From assembly GCF_000377005.1 (NCBI RefSeq), contig NZ_AQYB01000033.1, positions 248,001 to 312,000 on the forward strand: a stretch of 64,000 nt of DNA. The letters run 5' to 3'. A program made the position numbers and the translations under genes. The notes under the pieces are model-generated. The model was not told the origin of the DNA, searched no databases, and was given only the letters and a program-made list of their open reading frames with translations. Position 1 is the stretch's first letter; the number at the start of each line of letters is the position of its first letter. Source of the stretch: Streptococcus minor DSM 17118 (lineage in GTDB: Bacteria > Bacillota > Bacilli > Lactobacillales > Streptococcaceae). Below are positions 19,387-28,100 of this stretch, one piece after another.

Positions 19387-20859
19387 TTACCTGCGATCAA
19401 TTAAAAAGTAAGACTTCTCAATAAGTCTTGTTGATTGTTCTAATTTCTCTTTGTGCAAAACAGAAATCATCTTCTTGAGCTGTTGCAAATCTTGAGGACT
19501 TGGGATTCCATATAAGTAGAAAATATTTTCTGATTCTAAAGGGTAATCGTAAGAAATAATCAGATCATAGGTTTTTGTTTCGTCAAAGTATTCAATAGTA
19601 ATTGAGCGATTCGCTTCTAATTCTTCTTGCAATGTTTGCAAGATAGGATAGCTAATAACGGATGGATAGCTTGACGAAAAACCAATCTGAACAATCGTCG
19701 GCTCAACTTGCATCACGTAGGTAAATAGCTCTAACAAAGAAACAGTATGATGAAGCAAATAAGTGTCTTTGTTTCTACCATAGATTTCTTTATTTACTCT
19801 TGTTAATATTGTCTGAGCCACCTCTTGCAAGCGATGGTCATACTCATTTAAAGTCTTCAAGTCATTCTCTATATGGGAGGTGAAGAAATAAAGATGACTA
19901 AATACTTGATTGAGATGATACAAAGCCCCTTCTTCTACCGGTAAATCTGTTTGCAGGAAAATTTTTATCTGCTTGAATCCCCAGGTTGTCGCTTCCATGA
20001 TTGGTCCACCAAATCCTAGTAGTTGCTCCAATTGATGCGCTTCTAAAATACCTTGACTAAATAGAAAAGCAAAAACAGACATGGTATCCCCCTCTTGAAA
20101 AGAAGCGGAGAATTGCTGACTCAAGGTTAGAAAAAGATTCCTTAAATGAAGATAAAATTTGTGTTGTTTGTAGGGAGCAATTAGCCGATAACAATCTTGA
20201 AAATCCAAATCTTTTAGTCGCATTCGTTTATATACAATCATTAACCATAGCGCCATTTGATTGGACTGTCTTGGGTTAAATGGGGATTGATAGAAACGTT
20301 CAAAAATCGGAACATATTTTTTCTGTTGTCTAAAAATCCGGTCGGCTTGCCAGTGTACATTAGAAGAGGTTTGCCAGAATAATTGATAATAGAAATAGCG
20401 AATCTGTAATTCACTTCCTTTTAACCGACCACTCCGAATACTGATTTCAAAACTTTGAAGCATTTTGTTTAGGGAAGCTAATTGCCTATTTAGCGTCGCC
20501 TCACTAATCAATAATTCTTGTGAGAGTTTGGGTATCGAAAACTCATTCTTTTCAAACAAGTATAGTAAAATTTGATACTTAATACTTGAACGACACAGGT
20601 AGGCTATAAAATCTTGAAGAGAAAGTCCTGCCTCTCTCTCCATTTGGATGTCCTCATTGCTGATTTGAAAGGTGAATCCCAGACCATTAACCACTGCTTC
20701 CTCAGTAAAAGTTTCTATGTAGCGCAGTAATGTCGAACGCGATAACTCTAAACACTGACTGGCATCTCGGATAGTGATTTCCTTTTCTTTTGATCTTAAG
20801 AGAAGAAATAGTTGATAGATGGCACGCTCTCTTTTCTCAAATAAGTCAATAATATGCAC
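19387..20859 (-). CDS. Mga-like helix-turn-helix transcriptional regulator
   Basis: 490 residues. Two helix-turn-helix units occupy the first 130 residues: one around ITIRDASQCLELSRSTLLRYIETF (Mga N-terminal type) and one around FSIPKLSQELLISEATLNRQLASLNKML. The centre resembles PRD-like Mga domains. The C-terminal 110 residues (TIVQIGFSSSYPSVISYPILQTL...) resemble a PTS EIIB-like domain, as in Mga/AtxA regulators. It sits between glpK and a flavin oxidoreductase; the eight-base gap to the oxidoreductase stop suggests cotranscription with that gene. From memory, pneumococci also carry such a regulator next to glpK, so control of glycerol genes is likely but unproven. Confidence 0.8.
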   Translation of the reverse strand: MHIIDLFEKRERAIYQLFLLLRSKEKEITIRDASQCLELSRSTLLRYIETFTEEAVVNGLGFTFQISNEDIQMEREAGLSLQDFIAYLCRSSIKYQILLYLFEKNEFSIPKLSQELLISEATLNRQLASLNKMLQSFEISIRSGRLKGSELQIRYFYYQLFWQTSSNVHWQADRIFRQQKKYVPIFERFYQSPFNPRQSNQMALWLMIVYKRMRLKDLDFQDCYRLIAPYKQHKFYLHLRNLFLTLSQQFSASFQEGDTMSVFAFLFSQGILEAHQLEQLLGFGGPIMEATTWGFKQIKIFLQTDLPVEEGALYHLNQVFSHLYFFTSHIENDLKTLNEYDHRLQEVAQTILTRVNKEIYGRNKDTYLLHHTVSLLELFTYVMQVEPTIVQIGFSSSYPSVISYPILQTLQEELEANRSITIEYFDETKTYDLIISYDYPLESENIFYLYGIPSPQDLQQLKKMISVLHKEKLEQSTRLIEKSYFLIDRR

Positions 20860-20867
20860 GAAACCAC

Positions 20868-22205
20868 CTACTCTTCCCTATTCTTGCTTAGAATATACTG
20901 ATGGGCAGCTTCCAAAACAAAAGAAACTGTACCTGTACTATCTGACAAATAGAGCCATGATTGATGTACTAAATCTTGAACGGTTAAATGTTGCGAGATA
21001 GCCAATGCTAAAAAATTCATCTGGTCTGTGTATTTTGATGTAGAAAGCAACTGCCCACCTATCAGGCGTCCACTCTGCTTTTCAACAACTAACTTAAAGT
21101 CAAGCAACTCATCCTGAAGTGAGCCATGAGCTTGCTGTACACGAATAGAGTCCGCCTCAAGCCAAAGTCCCGCTTCTCTTTCTGTCAGACCGACACTGGT
21201 CATGTATTTTCCAAATACATGATTCGAAACAATACGCTCTATGGTTGTTAATTTTCTCTCTTTAGTCACTAAATTATGCGCCACTAAACGGCCAGTTAGT
21301 ATTGCATGATGAATCATCGGAAGATAAGAGTGACCGAAAAAGGCAAAAGGAAGCTGAATCAAATCTCCTACAGCAAAAATACCTTCTTGACTAGTTTCTA
21401 AATATTCATCTACTAACAAACTGCCATCTGGTTGAATGGTTAATATCGATTCCAAAGTTTCGGTATTTGGACAAAAGTTAGTCCCCATCACCATATAGTC
21501 AGACTGAAAACGTTGCTGCAGGGTATCAAGGAGCAGTTTTCCAGATGGATCAGTGTGAATTCGGTTTACTGTTTCTGAAAAATGACATTCTATTCCACGA
21601 CTCACCAACTCTTTTATAATCCAGTCTGTCATTTCTTTATCAAAGTACTTGGCGAGAGGCCATTTTTGGGCTTCTATCAAAGTTAATCTTGAGAAATGTT
21701 GACTCAAGGCCTCTAGACTCTCAAGGCCGATTTGACCAGCTCCAACTACTACAACAGCAACAGATTTTTCAGATTTATCTAGCTTTTCGTAACTTTCGGC
21801 CATTTGTCTGAGGGATTTACTAGCAAGAATCTTATCTGTCAAATCATCTGATTGCTTATCCCAAACCTGTCTCGCACCCATTGCTAAAATTAAATAGTCA
21901 TAGGTTACAGATTTTCTTTTCCCTGATTGTCGTATTTCGACCTGCTTCTCATCAGGTACTAGCTTTTCCATCTCCCAGCCCAATAGCAAATTGGCCCCTG
22001 TGCGCATCACCTCTTGATACAATGAAGAACGTGCTTCTGACCAGTCACTAATCTCCTGTCTCAGACGCCAGTTCAAAGCATTGGGGAAATAGCCAACTTC
22101 CATCTCTTTATCAATTACAATCAATTCTGCTTCAGGATATAGCATATGGCATTCCAATGCAGCACTTAAACCTGCAAAAGATGCACCTATGATGACAATC
22201 TTCAT
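20868..22205 (-). CDS. NADH-oxidase-like FAD/NAD(P) oxidoreductase without the redox cysteine
   Basis: 445 residues with the two-dinucleotide fold of the pyridine nucleotide-disulfide family: FAD motif IVIIGASFAGLSAAL at the N-terminus, NAD motif VVVVGAGQIGLESLEAL (about residues 152-168), and IFAVGDLIQLP (about 274), plus a C-terminal dimerisation domain. In NADH oxidase and CoA-disulfide reductase a cysteine about 42 residues in (SFLGCGMALW in Nox) does the chemistry; here the aligned stretch is VGYFPNALNW, with asparagine at that place. So water-forming oxidase chemistry is doubtful. A promoter with TGGTATAAT (about 22317-22325) lies upstream. Cotranscribed with the Mga-like regulator. Confidence 0.8.
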   Translation of the reverse strand: MKIVIIGASFAGLSAALECHMLYPEAELIVIDKEMEVGYFPNALNWRLRQEISDWSEARSSLYQEVMRTGANLLLGWEMEKLVPDEKQVEIRQSGKRKSVTYDYLILAMGARQVWDKQSDDLTDKILASKSLRQMAESYEKLDKSEKSVAVVVVGAGQIGLESLEALSQHFSRLTLIEAQKWPLAKYFDKEMTDWIIKELVSRGIECHFSETVNRIHTDPSGKLLLDTLQQRFQSDYMVMGTNFCPNTETLESILTIQPDGSLLVDEYLETSQEGIFAVGDLIQLPFAFFGHSYLPMIHHAILTGRLVAHNLVTKERKLTTIERIVSNHVFGKYMTSVGLTEREAGLWLEADSIRVQQAHGSLQDELLDFKLVVEKQSGRLIGGQLLSTSKYTDQMNFLALAISQHLTVQDLVHQSWLYLSDSTGTVSFVLEAAHQYILSKNREE

Positions 22206-22433
22206 GTTTTACTCTCTATCCTCTTTTCATCTCTAAGCAATCCATGTACCATTCGTATCCACTAAGTCTTTTTCTTCTGTAGAATATCGTTAAAAATCGG
22301 CACTACTTGCTCACCTTATTATACCACCAAATAACATCAAGACAATTGAAAAGGTTTACAAAACTTTCGAATTAACTTCATAGTAGAAAATAATATCACC
22401 TTAGTTACTACAGATCTATCATCTAATACTATT

Positions 22434-22484
22434 CATAAAAAAGAACACTTTGAATACTGTTATACAGAATTCAAGAGTGTTCCT
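22434..22484 (-). terminator. Strong terminator of the pilus operon
   Basis: Minus strand GAACACTCTTGAATTCTG-TATAA-CAGTATTCAAAGTGTTC followed by TTTTTT: a long near-perfect stem about 40 bases after the sortase stop. Confidence 0.9.
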
Positions 22485-22524
22485 TTGTATTATCGATTAG
22501 CGGACCCTTCTTCAAAGTCTGTCA

Positions 22525-23460
22525 TTATTTCCTAATCATTCGTTTGACATGACTGATGACTTCTTGGAAAGACTGATTTTCTGGCTTTCTTGCCTGGATG
22601 GAATGCTCTGCTAAATATTTTTCTACTCGATGTTTGTGTCGTTTCTGATAGGAAGGACTCGTTACAACTAGGATATAAAGCAATAGGATTAGCAATATGG
22701 GTATAGCAATAAATGGTGCAATAAAAATAGCTTTGATTTGGACTGCATCTGAAATAACAGAAGCGTTTCCGTCTACATTTTCGATGCGATGACCACGAAC
22801 GAGCAAACGATGTGTATTGATACCGTAAGGTGTGCAAGTGACCAATGTCAGCAAATCTAAATTCGGGTCAGTGACGATTGTGGATAAGTCAGTTGGTTCT
22901 ACAACTCGAATTTGATCCACCTGATAGGTCAATGTTTCATTTAGGACATGAATGGTAAAAATATCCCCTTCTCGCAGTTTATCCAAGTCCGAAAAGAGCC
23001 TTGCTGAAGGAAGACCACGATGGCCAGATAAAACGCTATGCGTGCCCAAGCCACCAACAGGCAAGGATGTCCCCTCCAAGTGACCAATGGAGGTTTCGAG
23101 AACTTTTTCATCTGTGCCATGAAAGAGTGAGAGTTTCACGTCAATCTTGGGAATTTCGATATATCCCATAATCCCATCATTGTTAAAGTTCAATTCCTGA
23201 TTGTAGGCTTCTAAATCAGATGCTGTAACGTTCCAGTTGATCGGATGACTTTCATTATACCGACGAGCACTATCAATGATTTTCCGATACTCTTCATCAG
23301 TCATATCCGAAACTGTTTCAGAATAGGACATAATCGCTTCGGATTGGTGGAAGGAATTCCAATAATCACTGACGGATGGATAGGCTAGGAGACCTAAGCC
23401 AACTAAAAAAATGACGGGCATGATAAAAGAAGATACCTTTTGCTTCAGCCACTTGAGCAT
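22525..23460 (-). CDS. Class C (pilin-polymerising) sortase
   Basis: 311 residues from MLKWLKQKVSSF; AAAGGAGGGAATTTC precedes this ATG, and the longer frame from 23532 is unsupported. N-terminal membrane segment, sortase barrel with the catalytic histidine (VLSGHRGLPSA), cysteine (TLVTCTPYG) and arginine (NTHRLLVRGHR), and a second hydrophobic helix near the C-terminus (about residues 247-266) typical of class C. The usual Asp-Pro-Trp/Phe lid motif is not evident before GIMGYIEIPKI. It should link pilin subunits through isopeptide bonds. It is the only sortase in the locus and last gene of the operon. Resembles sortases of pneumococcal pilus islet 2 in context. Confidence 0.92.
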   Translation of the reverse strand: MLKWLKQKVSSFIMPVIFLVGLGLLAYPSVSDYWNSFHQSEAIMSYSETVSDMTDEEYRKIIDSARRYNESHPINWNVTASDLEAYNQELNFNNDGIMGYIEIPKIDVKLSLFHGTDEKVLETSIGHLEGTSLPVGGLGTHSVLSGHRGLPSARLFSDLDKLREGDIFTIHVLNETLTYQVDQIRVVEPTDLSTIVTDPNLDLLTLVTCTPYGINTHRLLVRGHRIENVDGNASVISDAVQIKAIFIAPFIAIPILLILLLYILVVTSPSYQKRHKHRVEKYLAEHSIQARKPENQSFQEVISHVKRMIRK

Positions 23461-23498
23461 GAAATTCCCTCCTTTCTTCTTGTGTATCACACTTTTAA

Positions 23499-23596
23499 GA
23501 TAGAAACTTCTATCCCAAAAGTCTAAACACAAGCGTTTAGACCAAAGAAATATCTTCGGAAATACTTCAAATAGCTACTGCAGCACTTCCGAAGAT
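23499..23596 (-). promoter_or_regulatory. Three consecutive hairpins between backbone pilin and sortase genes
   Basis: In transcription order: ATCTTCGGAA/TTCCGAAGAT (10 bp, 23552-23596), GTCTAAAC-GCTTGT-GTTTAGAC (8 bp, 23521-23542, followed by TTTTGGG) and GATAGAA-GT-TTCTATC (7 bp, 23499-23514), all perfect. They fill the 167-base gap before the sortase ribosome site and probably act as a partial terminator or RNase-resistant end, giving more pilin than sortase message. Confidence 0.75.
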
Positions 23597-23627
23597 TATT
23601 TTCTTTATTTTTACATCTATATGATCA

Positions 23628-25061
23628 TTAGATACTGTTCATACGACGTTTTGAAATAGTGTAAACCAAGGCTACTAAAAGTAAGATTGAGCCAATCAAA
23701 TAGAACAAGGTTGTACCAATCGCACCTGTATTTGGCAAGACAGCACCTTTTTTATTAACAACATCTGCACGTGCATTGTTATCTTCTGATACTGTAACAG
23801 CCTTACGTTCTGTCAAGACATTGTAACCATTTGGTGCCTTGATTTCTTCGAGGTAATAGGTAGTACTATGCTTGAGACCTTTGATAACGACTTCTCCAGC
23901 TTCAATAATCACACCTTGCTCATCAGCCTGAGCTACACGGTAAACCCCTTCAGTTTCCTTAACAACCTTGATTTCAGTACCATTGTTTTCTGCATCATAA
24001 AGTTTGAATTCTGCACCAGTTAAGGTGTCACTTACATCATTTGTCTTCTTCAAAGTGAAACGGTGGGTAGTAATCGTAGTTGTTTCAGTTGGTTGTGTTG
24101 GATTTACTGGAGTTGGATTTGCGTCTGGAGTATCTGAAGTGTTGTAACCAATGGTTGCTGAGTTAGTTGCTTGACCCTCTTTAGCATCTTTAGTCACCAC
24201 TGCTGAGTAGGTAATCACCACTTCTGATGGAGAGTTGTAGATGGTTTTGTTATTGTCTGCAACCCAAGTAAGAACCAGTTTCATTTTACCACCCTCGAAA
24301 GTCTTTGCAACCTTTGCAGTGATATCTTGTCCAGCTACTTTTACCAGTACAGAATCTTGGTTGATTTTTAGAGCAGTTGGTGTATCTTCAATGGTGTAAG
24401 ATACGATTTGTTTGGTTTGTCTATCCTTTGTGACGTAGTTGGTTGCGTTAAACTTGATTTGGAAGTTAACTGTATCTCCAATTTTTGCAGTTGTTTGACT
24501 AGTAGTTGAAGTATTATTGAGGATTGTTTTTCCTCCACCAGTATTTTTATCTGGGATAGTTGGATTTGTGGTATTTTTATCAATAACAGTTGCAGACGGT
24601 CGTGTACTGTCAACGGAAATAATACTTCCCAATGAAGACTTAATATAGTAGTAACCATAAGGAACATTGTTAAACACTAGAGTGTTATCTGCTGCAGTAG
24701 CGCTTGCAACTTCTTCTCCATGTTGAACAGCCCATTGCTTAAATTCTTCTGAAGTTAAGTCAGCATTTGACTTTGCAGTAATATTGCCTTTGGTATCTAC
24801 TTCAAACCACTGTGAACCACCAAAGTTATCTGCAGTTTTTCCCTTAGGGAGTTTATAAGAGATACCTGTTCCGTCTTCAGTTACAGTAGCATCAAAAAGT
24901 TTATAGATAGTATAAGTATCACCTTGTGAGGCATTAGAGATGGTGATTGTACCAGCACCATTTTTTCCGCTATCAACGGTTTGCGCTAGGGCACTTGAAC
25001 CAAGAGCAAAAACTGTTAAAACTGCCACTAGGGCTGTTAAAAATTGTTGTAACTTTTTCAT
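23628..25061 (-). CDS. Major (backbone) pilin, LPNTG-anchored, with isopeptide-type domains
   Basis: 477 residues. Signal peptide MKKLQQFLTALVAVL...ALA (cut about residue 26). An N-terminal pilin D1 domain follows (YTIYKLFDATV, YYYIKSSLG), then TVIDKNTTNPTIPDKN, whose lysines are the best candidates for the pilin-motif lysine joined by the sortase. A central D2-like domain (KIGDTVNFQIKF...YSAVVT) follows, then a SpaA-like Cna-B domain with the E-box YYLEEIKAPNGY (about residues 404-415). The C-terminus has LPNTG, a hydrophobic helix and KRR. AAGAAGGAATATT precedes the ATG. By size, domains and position it is the shaft subunit, comparable with PitB of pneumococcal pilus islet 2. Confidence 0.92.
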   Translation of the reverse strand: MKKLQQFLTALVAVLTVFALGSSALAQTVDSGKNGAGTITISNASQGDTYTIYKLFDATVTEDGTGISYKLPKGKTADNFGGSQWFEVDTKGNITAKSNADLTSEEFKQWAVQHGEEVASATAADNTLVFNNVPYGYYYIKSSLGSIISVDSTRPSATVIDKNTTNPTIPDKNTGGGKTILNNTSTTSQTTAKIGDTVNFQIKFNATNYVTKDRQTKQIVSYTIEDTPTALKINQDSVLVKVAGQDITAKVAKTFEGGKMKLVLTWVADNNKTIYNSPSEVVITYSAVVTKDAKEGQATNSATIGYNTSDTPDANPTPVNPTQPTETTTITTHRFTLKKTNDVSDTLTGAEFKLYDAENNGTEIKVVKETEGVYRVAQADEQGVIIEAGEVVIKGLKHSTTYYLEEIKAPNGYNVLTERKAVTVSEDNNARADVVNKKGAVLPNTGAIGTTLFYLIGSILLLVALVYTISKRRMNSI

Positions 25062-25143
25062 AATATTCCTTCTTTTTATTTTTATGTAATATCTACGTAT
25101 TACGAATTTGCTTGTCAGATAATAGTTGTTTACAAAAGATCAT

Positions 25144-28100
25144 TTAGAGAGGCTTCATTCCTCCTCCCATCCGACGTTTGAGACCTAGATGCATCAAAGA
25201 AGCGAGGAGTACGAGGGTGAAACCAGAAATGAAGAACCACTTCTGACCAACTCCACCAGTACTTGGAAGAGCCCGTCCTTGCTCATTAGCAATCTTGATT
25301 CGATGACTAGCAAGACCAGTTGGTCCATCAAGTTGAGCCCGTTCTGGGATAAAATCATTACCAGTCTCATCAGACAAGGACACTGTATAGAAAGACGCAG
25401 TCTGGTCCTCATTAAAGTTATCCTTGATGGTGAAGTAGATATAACTATCTAGGACAATAAAGCCATCTGGCGCCGCCAACTCTTGAAGTCGATAGCGACC
25501 AGGTTCTAGGCCTATAGGGATGTTGCTTCCCTCCTTGCTTGTGATAGCAAATTCCTCTGCTACACTAATCTTCGCCCAGTTGATGCCATCCCACTTGGTC
25601 AACTCAAACTTACCACCTGCTAGGGATTGCCAACTCAAGTCAGTCTTTTGAATGTTCATGACTTCCTTGACTTTCAACTGCCCATATCGGATATCTAATT
25701 CATAGTTAGCCAGATTGGTTCCATCTTTTGGACGATAGTTGAAATAGTTGGCTACAAACCCAGGTTCAGTTGGCCCACCTAGGAAGGTTGGAACAACTCC
25801 TTCTCCCTCGACAAATCCTGTGTAATCAACTCCTGTTGGAACTGAAACAGCAATTTCGTCAGAACGAAGTTCACTACCATCATAGTTCTTTTCCGCTGAA
25901 TCAGAGGTAAGAATCAAGTGACGTTTGCCAATCGTAAGCTTACCGTTCGAAGCATGGAAAGTAGCTGAAAAATTGGGATTTAAAGTAGAGAAACGATTTT
26001 GCAGATTCAGGACGTAGTCACCAACATCCTTTTTAGTAAGGGTTTTGTCAGCATGGGATCCATTGAACTCAATCATAGACTCCTTGAAAAGTCCACTACT
26101 ATCGTCTATGTTCTTGATAGAATAGCTGATTGTCTCTGCTTTTCCATCATACACTTTGTCCTTAACCTCACCCTCTATGTAAACTACTACAGGCCGAGGA
26201 GTCACTGTTAAGGTTGCTGGAATATAGGTAATCTTGTAGAAATAATTTCGATTTTTATTACCTGACCTGAAGACCGCTTCTTTAGGACTTGTGGCAACTG
26301 TACCAACATCAGTCTGACTGCCATCAAAAGCTAAACCTGTAAGAGTATCACCTGGCTCCAAATAGGAAGTATAAGCATTTGTGATATCTGCAGGACCTGT
26401 ACTTTTCAGTGCTTGACCGTCATAGACCTTTGTCTTGTTTTGAGCGGTAATGACAAGATTTTTCTTATAGTAAAGGTCAATAACAATATCATTCGTATTT
26501 TCAATTCGATAGACTTGCTTGTTGGCTACACGACTATTATCCAGAGATTTCTCGTAAGTATAACCAGCAATATTTGGTCGATTCACCACATAAGAACTCT
26601 TCTTTTTGCGGTAAGCAATGGTTGGCTGTTGCCCTTGAAGTGGATTGCCATCCATATCCAAATAATTTACTTTAATCTTAGCAGTCTCAAAATCTTTATA
26701 CTCAAAGACAAGGACATTATTCGCATCGTTTGATGATAAAGTCAAGGTTTTGAGATTGATTACTGGATAGTAATCCTTAGCCAACATATCAGCTGTTACA
26801 TTGGGTTGTGTCGCAAAGTATTGTTTATCAATCTTCGCCGCAGTCTCTTTCACACGAATGGTACTGCCTGGCACAGTTTTGGTAACTGGTGGTGCCACTT
26901 CAATATTCGGATTGTTTGCTAGAACATATTTTACAGTGTACTTGATGTCCGCTGCTTTTTTTGCATAATAGAACACTATCTCATTATTCACAAGATTCAG
27001 TTGAATATCCTTGACTCTGCTATCTGGGCGATAACCTGTAATAGCAAGGGCATCCTCGGAAATCGTTTGATTCAATGCAAAGGCTGGACTAGTAACCACC
27101 TTCTCCTTGGCTAAGGAATTGTTGGTCCCAACTTCCAAATACTTGACTGTATAGGTCAAGGGTTTCAATTGCCAACGAGCATATAAGGTTACTGGACCAG
27201 TAATAGGCCTTGACCAATTATAATAGGTTCCTCCTGTTGGTTGAGTATACCAACCAACAAAGTCATAATGCTCTCGACTAGGTTCATTTGGCAATGTTGC
27301 AGTCTTGTACTTTTCAATAGTCTGGCTTGCTGGTGGTGCCCCATTTCCACCATTTAGGTCAAAAGTAACCTGATAAGATGGAGCAATCCAGTTAGCATAT
27401 AAGGCTAAGTTACCAGCTGGCATAACACCAAAATTGTATTTGGTTCTCAACTCAGGATCAGAGTACCAACCACCCCATGTATAATCCGCATCAACTGTTG
27501 CAGGTCTTGGGGGAATGTAATTATAGGCAGGAAGATTGATATTTTGGTCAAAGCGCACAACTTTTCCTGTACTTCTAATCTGACTATCTTTGTAGAAATA
27601 ATCAATGGTATAGGTTTCTCGTTGATAATAAAATCGGAAAACCGACACATAGCGCCGACCATTGTAAGAGCTATTGACATTTCCAGGCTTACCTTTCGGT
27701 ACAGCTATGCGAGTGAAACCAGAAATTGACTTTTGACCAAGTGAACCATTCCAAACCTGTCTGAAAGACTGGCTAATATCAGATAAATCATATTGTTTAG
27801 GATCATTAGCCGATTGGAGATAGTATTCTACTCTTTTTTCGATTAACCCCGCCTGCCATCTGGCAGTATAGGTTTTGATATTATTGCGATCAGATCCACG
27901 AAGAACATCCCCTGAAACCTTATCACGATCAGTTAGATATAAGGAATTGCTCGGATTATTTGGATGAGACCATCCCATAAAACCATAGTAGCCATTCGCA
28001 TCAAACATCTCATTGGTACCTGAGGGCCATTTATGTGCAATATACTGCCCTAATACCACATCCTTAATTTCATAGATAGTACCACTTGTTGTTGTATAGG

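Noticed and set aside
24368..24667. 99-codon minus-strand frame within the backbone pilin gene
   Set aside because: Out-of-frame shadow of the pilin with no start signal.
26413..26733. 106-codon plus-strand frame within the adhesin gene
   Set aside because: Antisense shadow of the repeat region; no ribosome site.
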